The position numbers and the translations under genes were made by a program. Positions 35,992 through 53,680 of a stretch of 64,000 nucleotides of DNA are shown here, piece by piece. The stretch comes from Anisakis pegreffii (taxonomy: Eukaryota > Nematoda > Chromadorea > Rhabditida > Anisakidae), in NCBI GenBank assembly GCA_035041965.1, contig JAPYMA010000456.1, positions 1 to 64,000 on the forward strand, given 5' to 3'. Position 1 is the first letter of the stretch. Each line of letters opens with the position of its first letter. Below the pieces are notes generated by a model. It worked only from the letters and a program-made list of their open reading frames with translations, was not told the DNA's origin and did not search any database.

Positions 35992-38900
35992 TGTAGAATG
36001 CATCATCTGCCTTCTTTATGGCCTTGACAAGTCAGTCGAACAATATGAATACTTTGGAGATGCTCTTTCGTTTGTCTAAGATGTTTCTTTTAAATTCAAT
36101 GCTGACACACATCAAACTAAAATATACATTTTCACATGTTTAAAATTGCAAACGTCTTTCAAATATATCAAATACGTATAAAAATACAGGTGTTTATAAA
36201 GATGAGTGTATTGAATAGATGAATTTCAAATATAAACATTCACACAACAAATTCTTCGTCTCTATTTTTTATTCGAACAAGCGTGCGTCTCAATTCGCTG
36301 AAATTCTTTGCTCTGCACTCATCCATCATCATCTTGTCATCATCATCATCGTGATTATTATTATTCGCATCTGATCACTTTTGAATGCAACGAACTCATC
36401 GTACTCCCTTGAAAGCAACGTCAATTGAGGTTTTTGTTGACTGATGATATTGATTCGTTGGTTTTAAAGCACCTCGAATGCACTATTTAATTGAATTTAA
36501 TCGATTCATTTGCAGCATATTCACAATGAAGATTTTGCATGATGACAGCTTGGCTGTTGCATGAACAAACAACGAAATGTATTTTGAGGAAGGATCACGC
36601 GAGGCTTACTGATCCTTTAAATAAAATCCATCATCACTGAAAGCTTTTGCTCACCATTGAAGTACAATGAATGATATAATCTCGGCTCTTTTTTTCCAAC
36701 TTGAAGGATAATTTTATGATTTATAGAAGATTACGCGCAGTGAGTATAGAAGGCGTCGATTTGTGGTACGGAACTCAGTTCAGTTCAGTTCAGTGAACTC
36801 TCGTAATTCACATTATTGTAACTCACATAATTATGCCACACCAACTAAATGCAAATCAATCGCAATATCTTCTTTTATCCAATCAATATTCCAGATGTGA
36901 TCATGAAGAGATCAACTCAACAACAGCAATATGCACACAGCACAACAAGGCATCACCATAAACAGATGTTGTTTTGAATGTCCTGAATGATCAGTTATAT
37001 GAACTGAACCCAATAATGAACCCATTCGTATTCAGATCGCGCGATTGAATCTTGTTTATGAGAACATGCAAGCCGTGGTGGTCAGGGGTTCGAATGAGGT
37101 CACGACTTCCTAAAGTGCTCATTATATGTTGACAAATGATTGACAAATTGACAGAAATGAATTATTAATGGCGCTGTACACCATTTTATTGCGGACTTCA
37201 TTAAATACTTCTCATCAGAGCAGATAATCCAATCGAAAATAATACACACTGAACAGTGTGCACAACAGAACAAAGTATCTGCTTAGTAATGAGATAAGTG
37301 TTTTAAGTGCAGTGATATACATCTCTCTTCTACACGAAAGAGACTCTTCAGAATCCCCTTGAATGAACATGCTTAAAATCATAATATATCAAGAAGCATA
37401 ATTATAATTATGATTACTCTGTGACAACTTAACTCACAAATCAAAAGCAACGGAATGATAATTTGTCCTCGCAGAGATATATAGCTTGAAATTCTCGAAA
37501 GTCGTAAACGAGTGAAAATAAAGATAGTAACTAAAGAGCACTCAGATTCCATGAATATTCACCAATAACAGGATGAATGGATTTACGAATCAGTGTCTAC
37601 ACATAGTCATTACTCGAATTTAGAGAATTTGATTTAGTAGGATTCGAAGATGAGCAGTAATTGTACGGAATAAAATCAGTGATCATCAGATCATTTATTG
37701 TTGTGCTTTGAAGTGAAATTCGATCGAATTGCTTCACATTCAGAAAAAAATAACGATAATAAAATTTTGTTTATACGGTTACTGAACGACTTATATGGAG
37801 TTAATTAGATCCATAGTCGTCTTGAGGAAGTGAATCAAGTGCCTACTTGAATTGAGTTTTGAATATAACCATAAGAATGAATTGAATCGTTTAAGTAAAC
37901 TTCAGCTTGACTGCTGATTCTGAGGACGATTACGAGAGTGACGCAAAAGATGCCATTTTCAACATAATGTGACTTTTCAAACAACAAACCATTCATTCGG
38001 TTTATTGAAGTTTTTCAACGAATTTCGATCACTCAATTGGTTTTTGTGCGTCAAAAGTTGACGAACAAGCGTTTTGCTTACACGATTCGAATCGCTCATT
38101 GTGCTTAAGGGTGAACATAGTTTTGATGGGTGTATACGAATGTTGTGTTAATGTTCAGTGCACAATGATCAGTCCATCACCAGTCACACTAAATCTTGAT
38201 TGGAAACCCAATGGATCTCATTAGCATAACATTGAAAGAAGCAAAGTTGCTCGATAACTGCACAAGATTCAAAGAACTAGTGAGTAGTACTTCAGAGATA
38301 TGAATCTACACGCTTGATGCAAAGATAAAACTAGGAAAATCGAATGATGTACTGAATACGTGAAATGTTTCGGTTGTTAAGTCGGTGCCGAATACTCGTT
38401 GACTATTGAAAAACTCCAAATTTTCGCACACCGATTCATCTTCAATTCATGAAGACAGTCGTATAGCTAATAATGAATTTAGATTACTTGCTGCAAAATG
38501 ATCCACCTTGTTCGGAGCGATCCAACTATCAGATATAATAAGCAACAAAATGATACAGTACTAATAATAATGCTAAAACAATATGATAACAAAAATGATA
38601 ATAAAATATAAAAAAGTAACGAAACAACATCAATATAAACAACGACAACAACGAAACACCAAAGGAACATCATTCATATGGTTGCGTTACGATGAAGAAG
38701 ATCGTTAATTATGAGGATGCTGCGACCAAAATGTGTTCAGTGTTTCTTCTTCCTTTCTTCATTGGTGTTTTCTTCGCCTGAACGCTCTGATCTTAGTTCC
38801 TAGTTGCTAGCGTAGTGCTACTGCGATATCTTCTTCATTGTTATCGTTTTTATACGTTATCCTCATCATAGTGGTTGTTAGTGGAATGGATGGATTTAAA

Positions 38901-40262
38901 CTGGTGTCCTATCGAAGAGAGTGAATGTGCACGAGATGAACGAACGGATCAATGAGATATACGAACAAACGACGGCGATGAGAGATGAACACGATACAAA
39001 GACAATGATTACTGTTGTTGAAGAAGTGATGCGTCGTCGTCGTCGTCGTGGTATTGGTTTGATCGATGATTAACTAACACAATATATATCAAAACCATAC
39101 GTGAACATTCATCCATCACTGTCTTAGCCTGTTAGCCGATTAATCTAATCACAAGGAGTTAACACCTAACCGCTAAGCAAGCACTTGTTCGATTTGTTTA
39201 CTAGCTTTGAAATTAGTCCAACAGTCGGCGGATGTACGTACTCCTTCTATCTAATGAATTCCTGGAGGATCAAATATCCGCTGATCATCGCAGATCACTG
39301 TTGAAATTGGAACCTTTATGGATTTTAGGAAACGATAACGATAATCGGATTACTTCGAACGATATGATAACTTCGAAGCACCTGCATGCATTTGAACACC
39401 TGCATTTGTTCACTTAATAATGTGTATAAATAGAAAAAAGATGAATGAACTAGCGATTTATAAATGGGACTCTTGAACAGTGGACTTATCCGCTCATTTC
39501 ACATGAGAGCGCTTTTAATGCACAAACCAAATTGAATGAAGCAAAGAATAGTGATTATGTGAGACCATTGCTCGCTTTATTTACATAACATGAAGAGATT
39601 TTATAGAGTGGCCATCAACCTCTTGTGATGAAACGAGGAACGAAATGACGTGGAATGGTGTGAATTAAGATGTTTACTGGGAAAAGACTCGACTGAATTT
39701 AAGTAGGTCGGAACGAACGTGATGATTTGATTGAATTCAAGATGGCATTAGCAATCCACAGCAGAAGTTGATAGTAAGCGAAGCAATTATAGCATGAATA
39801 CAACCAGATTCATCTGCAAAGTAAACAAATAGCCGGAAGCTTAAGCAAGCTTATTTTTGCCCTCGTCGAGTACTAGTATGCCCCAAATGAAAGGTGATTC
39901 CAGATCATAGGTATTATCGGAATGAGATCAAAAACTTATCTGAGATCATCAAATGCAATAGCTCAGAAGCTATTGCTCAAGTTATGAAAAAAATAAATTC
40001 GAACTTGCTACCAGTGATTATAGATGATCAGACCAAACGGATTTAGAAACTGAATCCGTTAAAGAAAAATGAATCCGTGAAACATTGCGTCTTCAATTCG
40101 CTAGGTTTTTTATCACAACTTCTCGATCGATGTCCTTTGTAAAAACACATTGAAGAACGTCTGAATTGCATAGCTTTCTTTCTAACAAATTAATGCAACA
40201 ATATTGTTATTTCATAAATAATTTTCGTTTCTTCTTTATCTCCAAAACATTTTAGCATCAAT

Positions 40263-40407
40263 AAATTATCCTAATTACCTGGATTACCTGGATTGGCCAG
40301 GCTATCAAACGTTTGTAACGTTGCTGGCCACAATGCTCGCGTTTCCGTTCGCACTGTTTTAGCCTTGATTGTAGCCACCCCGCTGGCTACAATCAAATTA
40401 TCCTAAT
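40263..40407. mobile_element. Small hairpin element with 13-bp direct repeats
   Basis: The sequence aaattatcctaat occurs exactly at 40263-40275 and 40395-40407, flanking 119 bp. The insert starts with two TACCTGGAT units and TGGCCAG...CTGGCCA inverted 7-mers. It ends in a perfect 13-bp hairpin (ttgattgtagcca, 40365-40377, loop ccccgc, complement to 40396). The first half is about 89 percent identical to 13865-13920 on the minus strand. This looks like a short non-autonomous mobile element. The direct repeats could be a target duplication, though the right-hand one overlaps the hairpin arm by two bases. Confidence 0.55.
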
Positions 40408-42480
40408 ATAATGCATAAATATTAAGCACATAGTAGTTTCTCTAAGTAGTATCCTCATTCGTCCCACCGATAGATTCCATCCAAAAAGAAATCAGTTCAT
40501 CAAATTCACTCTTTATTTTATGAATACAGCTAATAGATTGTTTCTGTAACAGAGTACTGCGCAAAATCATAGCAGAAACGATTAAGCAGTATTACAAGTC
40601 ATTGATATTGCAAATTTAATGTATATTTACATTTCTACTCTTATAAAATTATCATTATGTCAGTAATAAGCAACATGATAATTAAACTAGGCCACAATTG
40701 GTATCCTAATAACTATCCAATTAGTAAATGAACTAGATGAATTCTCTTGGTAACGAAACGAGAAATTTATTGAATGTTTAACTCATGTCAATTAACCTCT
40801 GCAATTCACTGATCCCCTCAAAGAATGTCCTCATCTGTATATTTGACAACAAAACGAACTGATGCCAACATTTATTCCTTGATAAATCAATTAACATCTG
40901 AATTGCTAAGGTTGAATAAACAGTAGGATTTTGATAACAGTAGGACATCATTAGTTACATCACTCCATTCAACGAAGCTCTCAGAATATTAGAAAAAAAA
41001 TCAAACATCGTATGCAATGCTCTCTTTGTCATCCCTGCTGGCCATTATTCTCTCAAGAAAGGATCACAAACATACCCCAGTCTTTCGAAATGGGTTATAT
41101 ATCAACTTCTTGGGATGGGTTATACATCACAACCTCTTATAGAAAATCATATTTTGATCAAATTGATTGCAGTTCGGTTAGGTATCACGAATTTCGTATT
41201 CAGGTAAGTATTCGCATTACGCTATCGTGATGGTTTTCGACATCGCTAAACCTTCATCTAGAGAGCTCAGTTCCTGAATATTGAAATCGATCATGATTAT
41301 GTGAAGAGCTATTGTTTCTGACACGCTCAATTCAAACTGATTCAGATGGATTCTCATTCTTTTCAGACGTGTTGTATTCACTCTCATAGCTGTTGCATGC
41401 GAATACCGTTCTCTTGATGAGTTTTTCTCATTCACTTCGTCTCATTTCATCTCACAAGTTCTTATTCTCTAGCATGTACTATTTACTGACGATGGTTGAC
41501 AGCCGAAATCAACAATACAACAATCGAATTGAATTGCTCAACAACGTTCGACAGTCAAATAATCAATTATAGAGTGTGTTTGATAGAACGAGAATTTGAC
41601 TTGAATTGTTGAGTGAAATGAATGAGAAAATAGCAAAAGAGAACAGCTCTGGTGATAAAAGCTATGAGAGCGATTGCAACAGCTCGGAAAAGAATGATAA
41701 CCTTGATAAAACACCATTTTTTAACATGCTCTTTTCAAATGCATGTGGACCTAGGAAATATGATGATCATCTCATACTGAAACACCAACTCACAGAACAT
41801 TACTTCTCAAAGTACTAGAAATTAAAGGATCACTAGCACTAAACGTCACTAGGGAAATTATCACTGATGAAACAACATAAGCACCAAATTAGAATGTTTT
41901 TGGAGACTAAATATAAGAACTTCTAACAGACTTATTTCCTCACAATTCGATTTTGCATCGCTCGAACTGCTTCGCATGTACTTTTCGGTCATATCTAATC
42001 GTTATTCTCAGATAATTTCCATTTACTTATTGATGATAATTTCTTGAACGGTTAGTTTAAAATATTTGCTTGATATCTGCTGCTAGTACCACCTAACTTT
42101 AGTACAACTTACAATCAGTTGTGAGGGTTTAACACTGATTAATTTAATCACTGAACTCGTAATTTCAATATCCTTCAGATGAGATTGATCCATTTCTCAT
42201 GTGTTGCTTGCAAAGATTCAAAAAACGAAATTCCCATCATTTAAGTAGGAATCACAATTCGATCTGATTCCATTCAAGCCATGCCATGATCTTCAGCGCA
42301 GATCTTCTGCGATTACGTTGAGGAGTTCCGGTTACCTAAGTTTTGTTCACTTTCAAGCTTATTGTCAGCAAAGTGAAAAGTACCCTGTACGATAACCTCT
42401 AAATGCTTCACATCTGTCTCATTCAGGTGATTTCACTTCAACCAATCAGCTTCTCTCGCAACAATTTGTCACCTAATCAG
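40408..42480. other. Intergenic interval with weak coding-like fragments
   Basis: Nothing is recognised. An open frame ending near 41213 carries a good donor (CAG/GTAAGT), and another at 41606-41818 contains SYESDCNSSEKNDNLDK, which resembles a fragment near 3298-3345. I could not link these by consistent splice phases to each other or to the candidate at 42564. Confidence 0.35.
41606..41818 (+). other. Unassigned open frame with paralogous fragment at 3.3 kb
   Basis: A hydrophilic frame of about 68 codons from the ATG near 41618. Its segment SYESDCNSSEKNDNLDK parallels SYKSDCKSSEKNKTLLK encoded at about 3295-3345, and the DNA shares the block agctcggaaaagaat. Similarity held at both DNA and protein level suggests either a repeat family with coding ancestry or two exon remnants. 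No domain is recognised. Confidence 0.3.
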
Positions 42481-42563
42481 ATATCGAGAAATCTTTGATC
42501 AACGAATCAAGCACTCTACAGTATCACATACCGTTACCAACAACAGCAGTACCGCCGTTGAAA

Positions 42564-42746
42564 ATGCTCGACTGGCTTAAACTAATCGTTTTCGTTGAAG
42601 TATTGCTGGCTTTGATCGTTTATTTGTTCGTATTGTTTCTGTTTTGTTACACGAATCAATTGATGCGCTCAAGAAGCGACTTATTCCAACCGTACAGAAG
42701 TGATCAATTGCTTGCAGCAGATCAATTTTTTGAGAGTAACACATAA
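42564..42746 (+). CDS. Candidate 60-residue single-pass membrane protein
   Basis: From the ATG at 42564 the frame encodes 60 residues: a short start MLDWLK, one long hydrophobic helix (about residues 7-29), then a polar tail with RSRSDLFQPYRSDQ and a TAA at 42744-42746. The frame is also open upstream to an acceptor-like CCTAATCAG ending at 42480, so this could be the 3' exon of a longer gene or a trans-spliced microprotein. Composition is more protein-like and less AT-driven than the surroundings. Family unknown. A helix followed by a polar tail fits either a small regulatory membrane peptide or a tail-end anchor. Confidence 0.35.
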   Translation: MLDWLKLIVFVEVLLALIVYLFVLFLFCYTNQLMRSRSDLFQPYRSDQLLAADQFFESNT

Positions 42747-42859
42747 ATGAAATTTTATTGTTTTGTTCAGTATCGCTACGATGCCGTAATCCTCAATTAC
42801 ATCTCAATTTACCTCTGCACATTTCTTGTCATCATTGAGCACATGCGTCCACATAATTC

Positions 42860-43087
42860 TCAAACCTTTCCAATGCTTTTACCGTGATGAATTGATGTCG
42901 AACGCAGAAAATTCATCTCGGTTTCTCCACAAAATTTCGATTTGTTCTTGTTTAAGCTGAGAAGAACATGAAATTTCGGCATATCACGCAAATATAATGC
43001 GTCTTCAATTCGTGTGAGAAAATCTTTCCTTACAACCATGTCTAAGATAGCTTTAGCAAAATCCGACGGCACTCTTATAATATTCTT
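42860..43087 (-). CDS. Unassigned exon-like open frame
   Basis: A minus-strand open segment of about 75 codons ends at a TGA (42860-42862). It has protein-like composition (VPSDFAKAILDMVV, TRIEDALYLRDMPKF, CGETEMNFLRS) and is bounded upstream by a stop next to an AAAAG that might be an acceptor. It has no good initiator and meets the candidate at 42564 tail to tail. It may be a terminal exon or a gene relic. I do not recognise the family. Confidence 0.25.
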   Translation of the reverse strand, partial: KNIIRVPSDFAKAILDMVVRKDFLTRIEDALYLRDMPKFHVLLSLNKNKSKFCGETEMNFLRSTSIHHGKSIGKV

Positions 43088-43836
43088 TTAATCTCATTTA
43101 ATTTGTCACCACTGTAACAACACGCCTAGATCTTGCACGTAAACAGACTAAAGAAAGATATATTTCATTTGTATTCATGCTCTCGAACACGAATTCAGTT
43201 TTAATACTTATGAAAGCATTACCAGCAATCAGAGTGGATCACTCGCAAAGAAGGATATAAAATGCAATAAGATATTAAGAACAATTCAATTGTGTCATAC
43301 TCAGGAACAATTATAACACAATCAAACTAAGATTTCAAACGATAGAAGTGTCGTCTCACAAGACTAGATCAAGACAATTTAGCGTTAACAAAAACAAGGA
43401 GGATTCAATCGAAAACAGATGACAACCGTCGATAAGCTCAAATAGCAACCTACAACAAATGCTAACAGCGTACAATTCATAAGATTAAACGTTTGGTTTA
43501 ATCTATCAAAATGATTGGAAACTGTTAATCTCAGCAATAAATATCGATCACACCTTAACAATATCGCAAACGAACAGCACAGCACCAGCAGTGATAGTCA
43601 TACAGACGTAGCTCACGATCAATGCTAATGAATAACATAAACAATAACTTATCAAAACTACAAAAACAACAACAACAACAGCAATAAAGACGATAACTGT
43701 AATCAGAACAGCAATGCTATCATCAGAACTAACACCATGCACGATTACAAATCACAATACTTCCGTGATAACCATTCTAGATCCAGAAACAAACTCATCA
43801 TTTACGATGAATAATGCTCTCCAAAAATTATGCTCT

Positions 43837-48927
<5,091 letters not shown>

Positions 48928-50389
48928 TCAAAAGAACATATACCTAGCAATCAAACCAAACAGAGCGAAAAGACAAACGGCTACGGCCGCCTTGAAGAGA
49001 GTACTTCGCTTGTTGAGTTGTCTCGCATCTTCTCGATATTTCTTACTTATATCCGACAGATCGCTTGCCCTTGTTTCCAGAACTGTAACAGACAAACAAT
49101 TTTGACTGTGAAATAAATACATGAAATCTTGTCATGTACAAAAAATTTCATCACATCACAATGAAAGTACCATCGGAAAAGTACAATGGAACTAGATCTG
49201 CGTAAATTAAAACTGCTTTCACCTGTTTGCCAGTAACTGCCACTAAAAGGCATCCGATTTCGCAACGATCATCAAGCATTAAAGATAAAGAACGAATCAG
49301 ACCAATCAGCTAGTATTTCAAGGAATCTCCAACCAAACAGAACAACTCACTATTCAGTGCTTCACCACGGTGTATCACGTCCTCAATATTCGATACCATA
49401 ATACGCGCAACATCTTGCAGTTCACTACTAACCGCAGACATGGCATGTCTACTTCTATCGCCGTATTTACGCTTCGCTTGCTGAATAAATGAATCTGAAA
49501 ATATGCAAAAGTTTAGCTGCTGGCTGACAATCACAACAACCAAAACGAAAATAAATTAGAAGAGTAAAAAGATTAACCGACTTAAAACTAGTGACAATCG
49601 GAAGAGTAAAAATTATTTGTTGATCTAAAAAGTTGAAAATTTCATCAAAAAAATATGAAAAACGAACCGAATTCAATAAAATGGTAAGGTCTTGTGACTT
49701 GATCTATCTTTGGTGCATGCTGACTGTTGAATTCATTTGTCACTTCTTCTAAATAGGCGAATGCTGATTTCCGTGGAAAATCTTTATCGCATAAACACAG
49801 CGTACAAACTGGGCCTTTTATTACGTAGCTGCAAAAATTGAAGAAATATAATGACATATATCTAATACACATTCTATGATGCTTTCATTAACGAAGCTTC
49901 TTGAACCTCAAAAATAAAGTAGTACATGCACTTCACCAGTACCCATGATATTTTAACGGATCTCGAGGTTCTGAAGAACTCTCATTATGAACGGTGCGCC
50001 CTGTGAATTGATTCAAGAAATACGGGAACAAATGAATAGAAGAAAACATACTGAAAATAATATGGCCCACTCTCGACAGTGGCCGCTGAGACTGTGGCTG
50101 TATGCAACTTTCTGAAGATCATTTTTGCCTGATTCGTATATTTCACCATATTGTGATCAGCCTGAAATGAAAATCTGTTCTAATCAATTCAAAAAAATGA
50201 AAATTGAGACAACAATCACTCAAAGTCAACGTTGAGTTAAGATAAACAAGCTCATTTTCAGCTGCTAGCTGATTCAACTTTTGTGACTGTGAAAAGCACA
50301 AGACGACCACCTACCTCATCACCACCTTCAATTGACGTTGCCAGAATGAGACCATCTCGTACACGTGCAATTAATGTTAACAGTACCAT
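48928..50389 (-). CDS. sec-22: SEC-22 R-SNARE, ER-Golgi trafficking
   Basis: Longin-type vesicle SNARE acting in fusion between ER and Golgi membranes. Five exons: 50389-50315, 50161-50052, 49828-49668, 49494-49351 and 49082-48928 (stop TGA 48928-48930), with consistent phases, giving 214 residues, against 215 for human SEC22B. The longin domain covers about residues 1-115 (MVLLTLIARVRDG, FHYVIKGPVCTLCLCD, FAYLEEV, RPYHFIEFDSF). The SNARE helix covers about 134-190 with the zero-layer arginine R158 (DVIHRGEAL). The tail anchor is at about 195-209, ending RYMFF. An excellent acceptor, TTTGTTTTCAG, lies at 50426, 36 nt before the ATG, giving a short 5' UTR and a likely trans-splice site. Confidence 0.95.
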
Positions 50390-50425
50390 AACGACTCAAT
50401 ATCAATATCTCTCCACAATATTCCA

Positions 50426-50436
50426 CTGAAAACAAA
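50426..50436 (-). promoter_or_regulatory. Probable SL trans-splice acceptor for sec-22
   Basis: Reverse-strand TTTGTTTTCAG, a near-perfect nematode 3' splice signal, with the AG at 50427-50426. The next exon starts at 50425, 36 nt before the sec-22 ATG. No cis donor is evident nearby upstream, so trans-splicing of a spliced leader is the simplest reading. A distant non-coding first exon cannot be excluded. Confidence 0.45.
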
Positions 50437-53429
50437 CGGAAAACCACTCGATTCCACGCTTACGCTGCAATAAAGTTATCATTACTAGGCTTATCCATTC
50501 CGCAAAGTCACGTTTAACGAACGCAGCTAATGCAAAAGTTCGCTCAAATTTTCATGCGAATAACACGTAATTCATTCAACTGCAAATAATTTAAGAGAGT
50601 GTCAGCGTTCCGTTTGTCTTTATAACTGGCTGAATCAATTAAAATAATCGAAACCACTCGAAATAATAACTTGCGTTCCACTGCAAATGCAAATAAATGT
50701 AATTATCCTTGCAAAACTCTTCTTCCACGTTTCACATAGAGTGGATTAGATTGAGTTAATAATGGTGAGAGCAGCTTCGCCACATCGCTCGTGCAACTTA
50801 CTTGCATCTGCGACTAACTGATCGCTCGCTGAGCAGAGTCCACATTTGAGGGTATTGCGAGACATTGATTGCTACAGCTTACACTTTCTTGAACTGAAAT
50901 TGGATAGGTGATAATCAACTGGAACTGAAAGAAGCTGTTTAGTAGAGAATTATGGAAACCGAATTGCAATGACCACTGAGCAAAAGCGACGATACTTAGA
51001 AGATGCCATAGATAGGATGTTCAGCTTGTAGTTGCTGGAAATCTATCGCTTGCCAGAGCTATCAGCAACGATCTTAAAATCCACTGATTGTGAGATAGCG
51101 GTCCACATAGAATCTCATTCGGTGTTAAGCTGAAATAGATATCTCCCACATAGACATATTCAGTGTTAATTTGCGGAGAGCTATCAGGTTGAGATCAATT
51201 GTGCAACTGCTTCACAAGATAGAAGATTAATATTATCCATTCGATTTTACTAGTGAAGACTTATTCGTACAGGTGTTACTGATTATAAAATAATTAACAT
51301 TTTCATGATAGTCGCTTGATTTGATGGAATGACTAGGTTTGAATGAGTAATATATCTGGCATGCATTGTTGCTGTATGGTCGAGCTGACGGGATATTTTC
51401 AGCAGATGTGTCAAAGAATAACATTGATGAAGCGAACAAGCTGTATGCATTGTGATAACAATATATGAAAATTGTGTTATTGTGTTGTGATATTTGCAAT
51501 ATGAATCAATCTCGCTTGATTTGATATGGATCAAAAACATGAATATTTAATGATAAGCAGCGAAATTATTTCCTCGCCACTTCATTCAACTACGATGATC
51601 TTGGGAAATCATTTTTGTGCAAGCAACCATCATAAATAAGTAATGCTCATGACATCCTCCATAAATTGTTTACAGGTCGATGAGGGAAACGAGACTACTT
51701 CAATCGTGTTTTAGCGAATTTCAATTCACTCACTCCATTCTTCTACTGCTTTTATGGCCATCTCTAATTGACTTGTGTAATGCATGAATGCGTTTTGGCT
51801 TATAGCTTCATTCGACTACCTGCATCATTATTGCGTTGATAGTGGTGGAGATCACAGATCGCAGCTGATCGAGTGAAATCAACCGAATATACACTCGTTC
51901 TGAAATGGAATGATGGTTGTTGTATTGGGCGGTGAGGATATGAAAAGATATTCATTTGGCATTAGCATCAAGCTTTTTAAGCTAAGGCAGGCATCACTAA
52001 CATTTGTTCGGTAAGACGAAAAGGAAAATGCCGATGATCATTCTTATACCCGTTTTAAGATTTATTCATTAATGCTGAGAGAGTGTGTATGTCACGATTC
52101 ATGCACAAAATCCATCAACCGAACAAACAATTAAAGCAAACACTCATTCATATGTAAATGTTCTGATGCGATATTCATTCGCCGAATCGGCGGCTCTCTA
52201 ATACTTTCCTTTACTCAAGACAAATATTTAGAAAACATTAACATTGACCCACGCGTATTTATGAGCCGTGCACACAGTCGTAGAAGTGAAACGGATGGAT
52301 GTTTGGTGCAATAAATAAACATGCATAAGTCAAGCTTTCGTTGCATATGAGTTGAGGTGATCATAGTAAATTGAACAGTTCTAGAGCGGAGTTGTTGAGG
52401 AGCTGAGATCGGAGCTGCGATCGTTGTACGTTTCACGAATTAATTTCAAGTAAACCACAGATTGAAGCGAAATTGAGATGGATGTTTTGATTATCCCACT
52501 TTTGATGACGTTGCAGGATTCGACATTAAGTTCAAGTTTGGCCTCAAGTTTGTGTATGGCCTCAATTTTTAGTTCTGATCTCTTCTTAACCCAAAACCAT
52601 TATCCTATTCAGCCGAAACATTTCCGATGCATTGCTCTGGTTGCAGTCCAGTAATTTTTGTAACTTTCATAAAGCAACTAAATGGTTCAGTGGTGTTTTA
52701 GAGTGGTACAGTATAGGAAATATTCTGATGATTAATCAAATGATCATTATTATTATTACTATTATTATTATTATGAACATTACAATGTTAGCAATTAACC
52801 GAGACATCACGCAATCTAAGCCATATCAATTGCACGCACTTTAGCCATAACATCTGCTATTTATTCTGATCGTATCATTCCGTATGCAAGTAAGAATTCT
52901 TTGTAGTACGGCGATATGGTGAAAGCTAGAAAAAGAAGAGAAAAGCCACTCACTCACTCATTCATCACGAAAATACACCTCATCCAACGAAAGCAAATCC
53001 TTATCCCCACTTATAGCTCTGACCACTTGAAATCATCTCATACAATAACCCTTCGAAGCATAATTTTGTCAATTACATTCCCTAATTTGAGTAGATGCAT
53101 CGCGTAACCCCTTGAATCCTTTCTTTAATTTCCTTCATTCTCTGTGCACATCTCATTTGACATTCAAGCGAATTTAGCCGTGTTTAGTTTTAGCTTATTC
53201 GACTAAACACTTTCATTCGGGATCAATTCGTTGCGTTGTCTCTATCGCTTCTGGGTTTACGAGTTGTGTGTATGTGTGTGCTTAGGCAGTATTCAGTAAT
53301 ATGCTTATTGTTGATAGTTACTAAACCAAGGAAACTGCGTTAGCAACATCTTTCAGAAGACAACTCGAGAGTAGAGTAATCATAAATGAGATTTAATGAG
53401 TGAATAGTGAGGAAAGGTGATTAGTGTGT

Positions 53430-53680
53430 TTTGCTTAAATCAGTACGGAACGACGGGGAGAAGGCGGATAATTGCAGTGGTATTGGTTACACGGTCTTTA
53501 GGCTCTTGTTTATACTCACTCGTCTTGCTGATGCGTTGTCGCCGTTGTCGAGATCATCTCCAATTGTCAACAGATCATCGCAGTGGGCGCAGATCGGATT
53601 AACCATTAAATCTGAGCAAATGCAAGCAAGCCGGCTTAAACAACTACTACTAGAGAGACGATATGTGAGATGAAGCATAA
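53430..53680. other. Unassigned coding-like island
   Basis: A locally GC-richer block open on both strands. On the plus strand an acceptor-like TTAAATCAG leads into about 75 open codons ending at a donor-like TAT/GTGAGA, with peptide stretches such as LLFILTRLADALSPL and KSEQMQASRLKQLLLERRY. On the minus strand an overlapping 63-codon frame includes ICAHCDDLLTIGDDLDNG. I recognise neither. The plus-strand exon reading is slightly better supported by its splice signals. Confidence 0.25.

Noticed and set aside
37075..37112. tRNA-like T-arm (GGTTCGAAT) in a GC-richer patch
   Set aside because: No A box, anticodon arm or acceptor stem could be built around it on either strand.
38479..38673. Signal-peptide-like minus-strand frame considered as the missing lin-18 first exon
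   Set aside because: Its hydrophobic run is driven by simple AT-rich sequence, and the donor phase and distance to 30678 cannot be tied to lin-18.
43548..43742. Very hydrophobic minus-strand frame downstream of gsr-1
   Set aside because: Most of the hydrophobicity comes from a GTT/GTC-rich tract; no flanking exons, no conserved residues. A small membrane protein cannot be fully excluded.
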